Shown one piece after another: positions 51,530 through 64,000 of a DNA stretch of 64,000 bases. Under the pieces are notes generated by a model, which saw only the letters and a program-made list of their open reading frames with translations, was not told the origin of the DNA and ran no database searches. Position 1 is the stretch's first letter. Each line of letters opens with the position of its first letter. Source of the DNA: Rhea pennata (Eukaryota; Chordata; Aves; Rheiformes; Rheidae); assembly GCF_028389875.1 (NCBI RefSeq), contig NC_084668.1, positions 30,300,993 through 30,364,992 of the forward strand, in the 5' to 3' direction. A program made the translations under genes and the position numbers.

Positions 51530-54500
51530 GTGAGTATATGCTGAACAAATAACACTCTATGAGGAGCTGCATTGTTGTTCTTAAAATACGCGTATCTATA
51601 AGGATATATAGACCATATACCTAAACACAATAGAGACATTTTAAACCTTTTTTGTACTGTAGTCCTCCCCATATTATGCTGCTTGCATCTGGTCTTTTCC
51701 ACCTGGGATATTTTTCCTTTTTGTTTTTCTCCATTGCATAACTTCAGATGATAGTGAATCTCAGATTTTTGTAAGAAGCAGTTCCATAACTGATAATGAC
51801 AGTAGTTTTGATACTTCTGTTTTCAGAAGAGGATGCAGTTACAAATAAGCTGTTTCCAAGGAGGGGTCTTTGGGATTTTAGAGAGGGCTGATGCGCAAAG
51901 TGTGTGTTTGGAATGTTATCTGCTAGGGCTAGCTTAATGCTATTACCTTTAATTTGCAAATAAGGTTTAATCATTAGAATGGGTTGTTTTAAAACTGATA
52001 ACAATGAGCTTGGATAAAGGTGAGAGCGTTCAAAATCTTCAGGTGTATTGATCTCTGAATAATAATCAGGAGAGAGCATGTGGACTGACAGTTAAAACAC
52101 AGGCTGTGAATGAAGAGACAAATTTTAATCTTGGTTGTCTTTCACTTCCTTTTTCATCTCTCTCTTTGTTCCATTTTTGATAAAATGTTCACAGTATTGT
52201 ATCTATTATACTGCTGAGGTTGTGTGAGCTTAATGATTTGTGGAGGCTTTCAATACCATTGGTGAAAGACATTCTAAGTAAAGCTGAAATCTTTAAGCTG
52301 GGCTGTAGCTGTGATCTGTCTGCAACTTTTGTCTGCAGCTTATTATAATCAAATAATGTTTTCTGTATTTAATATTAACGCATGCTCCCCTGCCTTTTAA
52401 TTTTTAGTGTGTTTTTTTTTTTTTCTTTTCCTTCTTCTCTATGCATTCTAACTTTCATGGTTTCATTATACTTTTTCCTTTCCATCCTAAAAAAGAGGAG
52501 AATCCTTTTTTTCTGTTAGCTTCCACCATCCTTTTTTGTTTTCATTTTGTTACAGTCTGTGCTTTTGTACCTTTACTACTCATTCTGTACTGCATCTTTG
52601 TTCCAGAGTCATGTTCCTACTGAAGCATACATGTTATCCTTTCTGTGTTCATGAGCATGGCAATGTACAGTAGAACTTAGTCTATTCTTTTCTGCTAACC
52701 ATTAGACTTTGGAAAGGAAGCTATTTGCCTGCAGATTCAAGAGGACATTACTATCTTGTCTAATGCTTGAGTCATATTTAAAAGTTTTATTTAAAGCATT
52801 AAAGATACATGCCTATTCTGTGTGGGTACCTTAGATTGCGCAGTCTCTTTAAAAGGATTCCTAGCAACCATCTGGGAGTGGAGTTTTCAAGAATTTTTAT
52901 GTAAACTACTATAGATTGCAAAATACTTAATTACATGCTTTTATTTCATTTAAATAGGGCAGCTTTTTCTTGAAATAAACCAGTTTGAATGACATGAATA
53001 ATTTCTTTTATTTTTATCATCTGTTATATGCTGTTTGACAACCATGTTCAGAGTTCTTTGAGACAGTGACATTGAAGCGTGTGGTTCCTTGAGATTCAAA
53101 TTCTGCTGTTGCTGGAACTGAAGTGCTGTGTAATTAGTTGTTTTATGTGCTTTGGCAGGTGATACAAGGTGTCACTTTTCTCTATCAGTGTAGGATCCTT
53201 TGCCTTGTAGATGGGAAAAACTGATACTTAAATATGCTCTTCTGAGAAGTTTGGTGTGCTGCCAAAAACAATTTTTTTTTGTAGTCTTTTTTTTTTTTTT
53301 TCCTTTAGCTGGATCGTTCCCTTTTAGCCTGCTGCAGTATCACTTAACTCTTTTTATCTCTACCTTTGTTGATTATATGATTTTATTTATTTATTTTAGG
53401 TCTTATACGTACTGTTTGTAAATCCACCTTGTAAAGGCAGAATCACCTCCTATATTGCAGGTCATTGCAGGTATTACAACATTTAGTTCCTCAGCTGTGC
53501 AAGGAGTAGTTGTTAAGTCTGTGCTATGTTCGGGCACCAAGTAGGCACGTTATTTGATTTGTGATGCTTCATGGTTTTATTTACCAAGTTGTTTGAGGAA
53601 TATTATCTTGGTTCTGTATCAATTGACTTCTGTTGCTGCCCTCCAAATTTATGCCACTGTTACTGCTTTAAAAATGTTCTAAAATATGTAACAATTAGAA
53701 GGGTGCTCATTGCAACTACCATGTGCTGATTTTCAAGTGCAAACTGTTCTCTCCCTTTCCTAATCTCTATCTATTCTCTTTTCCCCAAGCTTCACTCAGG
53801 AAAAGTACATTTTGCACTTTTGTTTTTAGACCTAGATGAGTACAATGAAGCCTTTGTTGTATCTGGAAGCAATGTTTGTTTACCATATAAAATCTGTAGC
53901 TTACATGTTGTTATTGGGAAGCCGAATTAGACTGTTAAAGAGCTACTATTAAAGCTTAACTGCAGATTTATTCAGTTCTAACAAATTGCAAAGCCCTCAG
54001 GATCCTTTCGGAGAGCAACAGGAATAGATATGTCCTTTCATGGTTCAGCTGTGGCTTTAAGTTTACCCCTTACGACGATGTCTAATTATAGGTACTATCA
54101 AAAAATTGTGTCCAGTTTAAAAAGCTAAGTCAAACTGAAGTCATGTGCATGGGTTGAAAGTTTTCTACAGCAGTCAACCAAGGCTTGTTCAAAACCAATT
54201 TTAAGCAGTTTTCCGTAGGCTAACAGCTCTGTCTGTGCAACATATGTCAGTTTTAAAACAGTGTTGCACAGTTGCAATATTCAAAAAGGCTTGTTGTGAG
54301 GAACAAGATGTAACATTGATGGCTTTGAAAATACTTTAAAATTGGCCAGATGTTGCACAATCATGTTAGCCAGTCTTTGTAGGTAAATGTGTGTTTCAGA
54401 TTGAGCCTTCAACAATGCCAAACCTCTCTCCATAGCCAAGGATGACAAGATAAATAGGCTCATTGCAGCAGAAAATAATAGAATTGTTGTATCTCCTAGT

Positions 54501-55630
54501 CTCTTTCACATTAGTTATGTTTAATGTTGGCAATCCTAGTGCCAGCTCCATTTGTATCTTTGAAACTCTAGCTCTTCTCTATGAGAGTTCTGCATGCAAT
54601 AGCGTTCAGCTCTGGATCTCCTGGTGTGCGTATATCATCTGGGACATGGTTTCTGTAAGCCCCTCAAGAAAATAGCTAAGTTCAGTTCCTGGGATGGGTC
54701 TAATACAGGCTACAGTGCATGAAAAATAGTTTCTTTCAGACCTTTAGGAGTGCTACAGAATTCAGGAACAGGAAAGGTGGAACTGTAACTCTATTTTCTG
54801 GCTATGTTTGAAATGCTTTATTAGACTGAAAAGTTTGTGTGCAGACTGACTGGTCTGATACTGATGTAGGTATCAAAATACAAATTGATAAATAAATTCT
54901 CAAAACAAGCTGTAAGAATCAGTGTTTCAAAATTGTCACGTGCCATGGTGCAAACAGGGAAGTAAGTGTTCTCCTAGCAGTTAGAGAACAGACTATAGCT
55001 TGATTACCTGTTGTTCATTTTTATGTGTGTTTGATGGAAAGTTTAATGGACTTGGGTGTTAGTTTGCATACCAGAGTGCAAAGCTGGAGGCTGTGCCTAT
55101 AAAAATAAGCATGAAGGCTAGTGGAGCTGGAGTTAGGCCAGATGTTCTACTAAAGACCATTGGATTCTGCAGTAATCTCGTGCTGAGTGGCTTTGGGGGA
55201 AGGGCTCCCTGGTAACTTGCTTGTGTTAACTGGAAACGGGAATCTTGGAGTTTAGTCATGTCTGGAAATGTCTGATGTATGTCTGACTAAAGAAATTTCA
55301 TTAAAAAGCTGTAATTGTTTATTGTATTGTTTTTGCAACTCCTCTTTTTTGCAGAAGTTCTTTTCTGTAAATATCAGTAACAAAATCCTATGAGAGCTTC
55401 TTTAACTTTACAAAGTAAAATATTTCATGGCCAATGCAATTGGCAAATAGAAAAAACATCATATTGATTATTTGAAGGTTCCAGGGAACAGTCTGTGTGG
55501 TTAAAATGTGTGCCCTACAGGCAGCATGGAAAATTTCATATATGTTCATAAAAATTAAATGACAGGTCCCTGCTGATTTTAAGTTTATGTGAAATTAGTC
55601 TTATTCTGTTGAAATTTCCTCTCTTTTACC

Positions 55631-55648
55631 TTTTTTTTTTTTTTTTTT
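55631..55648 (+). repeat. Poly-T run (18 T)
   Basis: Eighteen T's in MYO1B intron 2. A similar interrupted T-tract lies at 53272-53301. Confidence 0.95.
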
Positions 55649-57978
55649 AAGTTGATACAGTGACTAAAATACAATCAACCTATCCAAAACAGCGGTAATT
55701 TCTCCTTCATATTTTGGAATACCAGCAACTGGGAGCTGGCACCTGTCTGTACGTACAGTTCCAATGATTTGTAATGGTAGAGATACGGATAAACGATGGC
55801 ACACGGTTCGGTTTGATTATTGTGCCAGAATTGTTCTATGGACAGAAGCGTGGAAGTGGCAAGCGAGGTGTGAGGAGTCAAGACTCATGCGTGGGCTCAC
55901 GGGAGTTGGGTTTTAGAGGTCAGATACTGGCTTATGCTGCTGCCCTGCACATTTTTCTCCGCTGTTGTGCTGATTCTTGAAGTCTTCTGAAATTTGCCAA
56001 GTCAGCATTCTGTTCATTACAACGAAATGTTTGTTTGCTTTTTGCTCTTGTAACAAAACCAAATCCTTCTCTGATATAAGTGTTTAGTTTCTATTTTCTG
56101 TGTGGCGTTTGTGGGCTGCTTTGGGCAGGAACAGTTTTACGGTACTGAATACATGTTGTTTTATCACTCAAATATTAAATATTTGGTGTTCCAGGATAAT
56201 AACTCAGTGTTAGCTGTTTGGAGTGGCATCCTTGTGACTGCCTGCTGGTGGCTTGATTTTTGCAGTGTACTTATTTCACAGTCTGAAGTGCTTCCTGTTG
56301 CTCTTTATTATTTTGGCATTTTAAAGGTAGTCTTTTTGTTTCCAATTTAACGTTACTCTCTGCATTTATATTGCCATGTGCAGCCCTTTCTACACCACCT
56401 AACAATATTCAGAGGCTTGCTGCATTGCTGTTTTGTGTAGTGATTCTTTTTTCTTGCTGCACTTATACCTGATATTCTACGTGTGACATTTAGAGAAGGA
56501 GGGTGGAAAACAAAATTGTAAGAATGAGGGCAATCAGTGTGGTCTAACTTTGCCTTGTATCCCCATCACTCTATATAACTCTGTCGCTGCTGTAGAGAAC
56601 AGAGTTCTGGGGCATGGGATATGTGAATACTGCTTCCTGGGAAAATCTGCCTTGTAATATGATCATAGAGGCTCTTGAACTTCAATTTTATTCTCATTTT
56701 CATTATTTTCTGATGTCAGCGTAATCCTATTGGGCTTTGATACGTTGTTTCTAAGGCTAGGTCAAATCCCTCTCCAGGTTTATGAGGAGCTCTCCCAGAT
56801 TCCTGACTAAAAAGAATTTGGAAGTGTTGTTTGCATGGGGAAAGAGAAAATCCAGTGTCCAGGATCCAAAACTGGTTAGTGTGAAATTGAGAAGTGCTGA
56901 GCACTTCAAAGAGAGTGAGAAGCCCCCTGCGTGACGTGTGCCTGCTCAGCTCCAAGAGCTAACCCGTTTCTGATCAATCTCTCGTGATCCATCTCCTGCT
57001 GTTCCCAGCGCAGCGCAGCTGCGGCGTGCCCACGTGCATAGCTGCGTTTAGCAGGCCCGTGCCTTCGCTCTTCCTATGGCAGCAAGCGGAAGGGTCTGTG
57101 TCACTGCTAGACCTGGCTCTGGTCTGCAGTACCTTTAGGTATTTGCTTGTGTTTATCCAGCAAGTCCAACTCGGACTGTTGCTCTTCCCTTCAGGAGCTT
57201 GGCAATGTAGCGACTGAATAGCTGTCTTAAAATGAAGGATTATTGAATAGTTGGAGCAAAGCAACTCTCGGTCTGCGCACATAACTCTTTACTGATGCGC
57301 TTGAGTTCCCTGATGGCTGCCCAGGGGACCCGATTTTCCTCAGATCTTCTCTTCCTCCCTTGGGGGAGGCCTCTGTCAGTTTAAACGATTTTCCCAGCAG
57401 TGCCTCAACAGTTTCCTTCTTTGAGGGAAACTACCCAGCTATAGTAATAATATTGTTGCAGCTGCCACGGCTAGGGCCTGGAAGCCTGCTGCTTCTGTTT
57501 CAGATTTGAAGAAGGATTTGAGTGCCCGAGGCACGCAGCTTTTCCAGTGACATCTTCTGCTCTAATAAAAAGTGTTCTGTCTCCCTATAAGTCTTGCTTT
57601 GCTTGTTGTCAAGTCAGAAATCCTATTTGGTCCTTTGGTCATTCATATAGCCTACTGTGGAAAAACAAGTTTTATAATTTGGCTGGAATTAGGAGTAAAG
57701 ATTTTTACAGCAAACAGGTCAGGTGTTACTAAGCTTGAAGTGTTTCATGGGTAGAGATTACTTATCTCAAGGTATTGGTTTGTGTCCTTTCCTTTTTGTA
57801 TGGCACGCACTATGCTGATTGTAGCATTTGAGGCATTTATTTCTAGTGCCATGTGCAATATTTGCATAAAGAAATAAGAAAACATCACTAAGGATTATAG
57901 AAAATAGTAGGAGTGTTTCGGGCTATAATGGTAGGAGTATCCCTACACACTTTCTTTTGTCTCCTTACTGCGACACTT

Positions 57979-57989
57979 GGGGGGGGGGG
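57979..57989 (+). repeat. Poly-G run (11 G)
   Basis: Eleven G's followed by five A's in MYO1B intron 2. Confidence 0.95.
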
Positions 57990-60900
57990 AAAAAGAGAGG
58001 GTGGTCAAGAAATTCCTCCCAGAGGGCCCCAGCATCAGTTTTGGTGTTGGCTCTGCCCAAGGATGTTTTGTGTGTTTCTTGCCAAGGTGATGGTACCATT
58101 TGGGGCATTTACTAGTGGTTTCAGTACACTTTATATGGAACAAAATCAAAAAAGGGAGATTAATGAAAGATGGGTAAGAAAGAGAAATAAGAGCAGAATA
58201 TTCAAGTAGTTTAAAAACATGATACTTGCTCTGAAGAACCTAAATTAGCCTCGGTTGCAGCACAGTGGTAGGCTTTTCTTTCCTCACTCTCTTTGTACAG
58301 AAAATAAAACGTTTTGGAATGAGCACACACTCTCTAATGTTTTCTTGTTCACATTGATACAAGAGATTTCTTGGCAAAGACACTATCCAGTTTCCAGTTA
58401 CTGTTTGTTTGCTTATGAAAACAAGTCTTTATCTTTTCAAATGTTAACAAACATTGGTGTTCTGATTTATTTAAATGCTTTCCTTTAAAATTTCTCACAT
58501 CTTTTTTTGGTTTGACTTCCTTACTAGTCACTTCTGCACAGGATGGATTATGAATTAAACCTCTGAAATTTTGTTTGTTTGTTTAAAAATATCCAACTAT
58601 AGTCAGAGAGGTGGATGACTGAAATGATTAATCTGCTTCATTAACAGCAATGTTAGAGTCTGTCATACTGATTGTGAGGTGAGCAGTAATATTCACCTTG
58701 TAGCAGAGAGAATACTGTGCCCTCAAGAGACTTAGGAGTGAAACCTGATAATGTATACACATGCATCCTCTCTAAGGACTTGCTTCAACTTGTCATGTGT
58801 GTATCTGTCTCCAGAAGATGCTCCGTTGTTACTGCAGGGCCTGGATCTAAAATAGATTGTGGTATGATTAAGGGCTAGATCCTGGTTGGTGCAGATTATC
58901 CTTAGGTTATTCCAGCTGTTGTTTGCACAACAGCTAGCTAGATCAAGCACACAATGAAGCATGTTTTAGCAATTTTGTTATCCTTTTTGTTGTCGTGGGC
59001 TGTGTGTGTGATGACTTACTTGCTTTGTGATACAGATGTGTGATTCTGTGTTACTTGTTTGAGCTTTGTTTCTTCAGGCTTTATATCAACCATCACACAT
59101 TTGATACAGGACTATGCTATACGCTTACAATTAATTTTGCCTCCTCCAGGGAAAAGATGGTTTTCCTTGAGCTGCTGATACTGTTGACTCACAGTTTCCT
59201 TCCTTTGTCTGATTTTGTTTTGTTTTGTTTCTCTTCCTAAGTTCTGAATTCTTCCAGTGTTCTTCTATGTAGTTTTCTTCTGTAGAGTCTTGTCCCATGT
59301 GGGTCTTACAAGGCTGCCTGTCATAGTTGATAACTGTCTTAAGCACATATAGTGATTTACCGATGTTGCTTTTTTCGTATTACAACATACCAGCTTTGAT
59401 CAGTATGTTTCTGCAGCTAAAATGAAATGTGCAGAAGGATGGTGGTCTATAGCAAGAGCATTTTAATTATGATGGGGGAAAACTTGTGTTTGTTCAGATT
59501 CCAGTATTGTATTTCTTCATTCATAAAGCATAATTAGGAAGCACTCTGTCTAAACTACAATGAAAAGTATTCAGCAGTATCAAGGAATAGGGGAGGTTAA
59601 GGGGTTTCTCCATATAGTGAGAGAGTAAGACTAAGCATGAGGCTGTGCTTTATACTTTCAGTTTACCACAGGCTAGACTTTGGAAAAGTAAATTTTTCGT
59701 TTTTATTTGCATTCCAACAGTGGGGGGAGGGTTGGAAACAGACTTTCTTATCTGTAGCATCTCACTGATTATCGCGGCTTCTTTAGAGCTGGTCAGGGGC
59801 TTTGCAATGGTGCTGTATTTGGGGGGAAGTGCTAATGGGAGGAGTCAAAGCATGGAAGTTACTTTTGCTAACAGGATTAGTGTCCTTGTGGTGTGGTGCA
59901 AGTGCAGCCCTAACTGGAGATGAGAAAATCCACATCACAGCTCCTGTTCAAGGAAATCTGACTTTGTTAGTTCCTAGCTTTTTTTCCACTGATTATTGCT
60001 CTTTAGGTCCTGGAGTTATGCCTTTGCAGCCTCTTGCAGATGGTATCAGGAAGCTCAACTCATGCTCTCAGCTTGCTGAAGGCTGTGTAGCCTTGTTTCT
60101 GCGTTACTGCTATGTGAAACCCAAACTAACGTGCCTTGCAGACATGCAGAGTATTAGCCTGGGACTGGCTCTGTGCAAACGGCAGCTGCACAGCTTGGAT
60201 CACAGGTAGTTTATTTTGTAGGTACTGTCATGAGACAGTGCATGCAAACCCTAGAGTATTAAAGGATGAAATCCTGGTTTGCTTATTTGTGTTTTTCAAG
60301 TACCCTGCCCATCCCTGTCCACCAAACAATAAAAAGGCCGGCGCTAAGATACACTGTAACACAATAAAACGAAGTCCCAGAAATAATAATAATGTTCTAA
60401 GGTGTTTTGTTACTCTTAATGTTTTTTCATGCTTTTTACATGTAATATCTTGCAACTTTGCAAGCCTTTCAAACTTGGAAAGCACAATGGACTAGAATGA
60501 GAGTACATCTAACTGTTTATTAAGGCCAGCAATAATGAGAACCTAATATAAGCATTATGCATGGTTCTTCAAATAAAAAATAGTGTGCTAATATAATATT
60601 GATTCGGTTACTAATATTTATTAAAATGAGAAATGTCCCTGTGGAGTAACATTATAGTGTTAAAATTGACAGATTTTGTTTGAGTTTGAGATAGTTCATG
60701 AAACTGAGAACATGAAAGCACAGGCTTCCTCTGTGCCTGCAACCTTCTAGGCTTTGGCCTCCTGAGTGTGCAACGGCACACGTGCTTGTGAGCTGGGAAA
60801 ATCAAGAAGTAAAGTAGTTAAGGCAAACACAAATGAAAATGAATATCAGAAATATACTCTTGCCTATGTCACATTAAGGGAAAAATACACTCCTAGTTCT

Positions 60901-62460
60901 GGATTTGTTCCAATAAAATCTAGTCAGATATTCTTTTCATCTTACTTTAATGTCTCCAATTTCAATGAATTGTTTCAGTGGAGTGATCTAAAACTGTTCA
61001 AAATCAAAGGGATACAGTACATTTGAGCCTAATCAATACTAAAGAAACGTGCTTTACGTGGATCTGAACTATTAGAATTGGTCTGCATAAATGGGAGACT
61101 TCAGTATCCCCATTAGCAATCTTATTTTACCAACATTTCTTTGTGTTTGTGTGCTACAGTGTTTAAAATAATAATAACAATAAAAAAGTAGAGCAACCAT
61201 GTTGGGTTCAACTTCGCACACTTCTCCTAGCATAGTTGTAGGGTACTGTAGCACTTGTATGTTTTACAGCAGGCACTGACGTGTGCAGCAGCTATTTTGC
61301 AATGTCACAGGTTGCTGCGGGTGAAAGGCAGGGGCTTGTTCGTGGCAGAACTGCTGAGTGTGACATGGAGTGAGCTTCCAGGAGGGGTGCAGCAAATTTG
61401 TGTAACTGCTTTATGCTTTAGAATCGTTTTAAACTGCAGAAACCTGCTTTGCAAAGGAGGCTGCAGATCCAGAAAAGCTTTTAAAGGTACAAAGTGTGTT
61501 GTGATGAGAGCCTCAGCTCTACAGTGCTTGTTCTGCAGCCATAACTGCTGCTGATAAGGCTTCCTGGCTTCTACAGCTGCAGTTGCCTCTCTTAAGGGCC
61601 CTCAGGGTATTTTAAGGTTAACATTGCCAGGGGGAAAAAATAGCTTTACTAGTATGCTGACTTCCTGTATGGGAAATGTTCTCCTGTAAACTCTATTAGA
61701 GGGCTTCTAAAAGCTCCCCTTGTAGAGTTGGCCTATACTACCTCTTTGCACATGGCTTATGTGCTTCCTGGCTGCACAGATGCTCCCAGGCTTTCACTGG
61801 GCTCTGCCAGGGTTTTTGCTGCATTTCGGATGACAGTGGTAACAGTAACAGCTTGCCCCAAGCTGTTGCATCTGCTTTCAGTCCTAGGGGAAAAAAATTA
61901 GGCATAAAGATGTCTTAGAAGCCGTAGGTAAAGGTATCTTAGAAATTTTATCTCCAACAGCAGCCAGAAGGAAGGTGACAAAAATTAGCTCCTTATGTAA
62001 CTTCTCCAGTTGAATTGTGGTTCAGAATTTTCTTCCTAGTCAAGGTCTTAAACATTTTATTTAACAGAAGCAAGTTGCCTGCAGCATATTGATGGAGAAT
62101 GCTGAAGCTATTGTCATTTGACCTATAGAAATTTAAATGCTGTTTTTCACAGATGAAATGTTTATTCATTACCGTGTCGCCATTCTGCATGACTGGTTCA
62201 CTGGTGAGCTACAAGTTAGAGTCCTGTTGTTTTGGATTCTGGACAAATACACCAGGGAGGCAGAGTTTGCCTTTGTGAGCTATTGTAGTAAAGTAGAAAT
62301 ATAGAGGAAGAAATATTATCTCAAGTTTCTAGTTAGAAAAACTTGAGATGATAACAAATCTTGTCCAAACTTGCATAAAAAGACTGCAAAGCTAAGAAAG
62401 AAATCAAAATCTCCTGGCTGTGTTGTGTGCTTTCATCATCAGGAAGCTGTTCCTTTGGGG

Positions 62461-62497
62461 TTTCTTTTTTTTCTTTTTTTTTCTTTTTTTTTTTCTT
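62461..62497 (+). repeat. T-rich pyrimidine tract before a CAG
   Basis: A T/C tract of about 36 bp followed by TTAAACAG has the form of a strong 3' splice site. No exon is confirmed after it. Confidence 0.9.
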
Positions 62498-63624
62498 AAA
62501 CAGGGAAAATGAAAGATTTCTTTAGTCCCTGGGGTACCACTGTATGGTCTCCCACTACGCTAAGCGTCCGGCTTTCAGTGCTGGAATGTGACTGTGCTTG
62601 TTGCTTGCTCAAGGATTTAAGCCATTTACTTTGTTTATTTATAATAGAGTTCTGGTGGGAAGGCAGATGTTATGTGGGAAAGCTATTTTCTGGATCTGTT
62701 TATCCCAGTTATGTGGAATCTCATAGACCACCACTAGCAAATATCTATTAGGGATCAGTTTTGTAATTTGGCATCTATGTAAGAGAAAAATGGGTAATGT
62801 GTTGGCTCTTGTAAGCTTCTTGGCATCAAAAAACAATGATTTGGCATGCTTTGGTGTTTAAAAATGGACATGTGTATGTCTTTGTTTCTGTATAGTCATT
62901 TGACCTTTTGAAATATTGGTATTTTAAGAAATGATCTGAATTTGTACATCTGACATTAGACAGCTGACTTGAGCTCCCAAAATATATTGTCAGAGCAATA
63001 CTTAAATATGAACAGCTGTTTCTAAATAAATCTCATTTGAATGTCTGTTTCCAAAATTAAAAATCACAGTGTTCGCTCTTTTACCCACCTTTTCTTACCT
63101 TGGCATCTCAGGATGCTGCAAGGAACTCCGCAGCTGAATTGGATGCTATCTTGGTAACAGAATAGCTGAAAAGAGTAGGTCTGCAGTTTCCTGGGTCTCC
63201 TGTTTTGGAATGTGATCTTCAAGATCTGGTCTGCATCTATCTTCTGCTGATACTTCTCAGCACTGATTTTACAATAGACTGTATTCACAGATTCACAAAT
63301 TGTTAAGGCTTGTGAGAAAGCTAGTTAACATATGAATATTTATTCAAGAAAGAGCCCTAACTGGGGTATCTTTCTGCCTGTGAAGACTAGAAAGCTTGTT
63401 ACTCTTGTATATATATTGTTCCTACCAAGAATTTGTTGCTTGTGAATTTCCAAAGCTGTATGTTGAGAGAGCAAAGTAAACAACAGTAGAGAGCTCGTTT
63501 TTGTCTTTTCTTATAGTTCAGCTAAATAGATTAGACATAGATAGAAAATACTTTCCTTCTTATGTGGAGGATGACCACAAAACCAGAGCTTTTTATTTTA
63601 TTTTTTTTAAAAAAACATATACAC

Positions 63625-63628
<4 letters not shown>

Positions 63629-63663
<35 letters not shown>
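63629..63663. repeat. (AT)n dinucleotide microsatellite
   Basis: About seventeen AT units, preceded by CATATACAC variants. Self-complementary and likely length-polymorphic. Confidence 0.97.
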
Positions 63664-63666
<3 letters not shown>

Positions 63667-64000
63667 AGACACACACTGCAGCGTGTGTTTGAAAGAAATA
63701 AAAATCTTAATTGTTTTGCAAAGACAGGCTTCAAATTCAAAAATCCTTTTCTGAGATTGCACTGACTGTCTGTTGTTGCGTGCCCTGGGGGTGCTTCCCT
63801 CCTGCCCTGGGTGCTGGTCAGACGGGAATTGTCCCCCTCCGAGCTGGTGTGTGCTCACCAAGGAGGGAGGCAACTTCAGGCCTGTTTCTGTCCCAACCTT
63901 TTCTACAGGCACTTGGCAAAACCAGCTAGTTTCTAAGGTATTTGGTCTGTTGTAGGCTGTGATTTGGGAGGGGAAGTATTCAGAAGATTTCTGACCAGTG

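Larger units (their letters stand above)
51530..64000 (+). other. MYO1B: MYO1B intron 2 (5' part, continues beyond the window)
   Basis: More than 12 kb of non-coding DNA after the first coding exon. I searched for a frame encoding the expected TYIGSVVISVNPY segment and did not find it. The stretch holds homopolymers, an (AT)n tract, an ATG-initiated open frame with a signal-peptide-like start (59835-60209) and a strong-looking cryptic acceptor at 62503. GC content rises locally near 57000-57070 and 63770-63910 without a recognisable feature. Confidence 0.8.

Noticed and set aside
53398..53440. Acceptor-like TTTTAG followed by a segment containing GTAAATCC, considered as MYO1B exon 3
   Set aside because: Its translation does not give the expected TYIGSVVISVNPY in any frame.
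63562..63765. Ile/Tyr-repeat frames on both strands
   Set aside because: They are translations of the (AT)n microsatellite.

Overview
The window looks like vertebrate nuclear DNA, most likely from a bird (other sauropsids are not excluded). Evidence: two conserved vertebrate protein-coding exons with clean GT-AG splice sites, two CpG islands in an otherwise AT-rich background, few interspersed repeats, and a CR1 retrotransposon end carrying the octamer tail (ATTCTGTG)n typical of sauropsid CR1. There is no sign of bacterial, viral or organellar gene organisation. Most open frames in the window are chance frames in non-coding DNA.

Layout. At the left edge, on the minus strand, is the first coding exon of STAT4 (46-173); the rest of the gene runs off the left edge. 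To its right lie a presumed STAT4 first intron and a CpG island (about 2530-3300) that is the best candidate for the STAT4 promoter. From about 3.3 to 34.95 kb is roughly 31 kb of intergenic DNA in which I recognise no gene. It holds one CR1 fragment, a purine-skewed tract, simple repeats and a striking seven-copy satellite of about 180 bp (20318-21657). A second CpG island (about 34950-35580) with a good splice donor at its right edge is the best candidate for the MYO1B promoter and non-coding exon 1. It is followed by a 15.8-kb intron, the first coding exon of MYO1B on the plus strand (51389-51529), and more than 12 kb of MYO1B intron 2 that continues past the window. STAT4 and MYO1B are therefore divergent (head to head), matching their adjacency in other amniotes.

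Roles. STAT4 is the IL-12/type I interferon-activated transcription factor of T and NK cells. MYO1B is a class I membrane-tension-sensing myosin. They are neighbours, not functional partners.

The observations most worth checking are: (1) five consecutive decamers in the left island, each giving a MYB-type YAACGG core on the STAT4 sense strand at exact 10-bp spacing; (2) an inverted pair of GGGGCC/GGCCCC hexanucleotide arrays in the MYO1B island; (3) the 180-bp ATCGAT-rich satellite; (4) overlapping, mutually exclusive hairpins in MYO1B intron 1; (5) blocks of frameshifted protein-like sequence near 8.0-8.4 kb and 25.0-26.1 kb.
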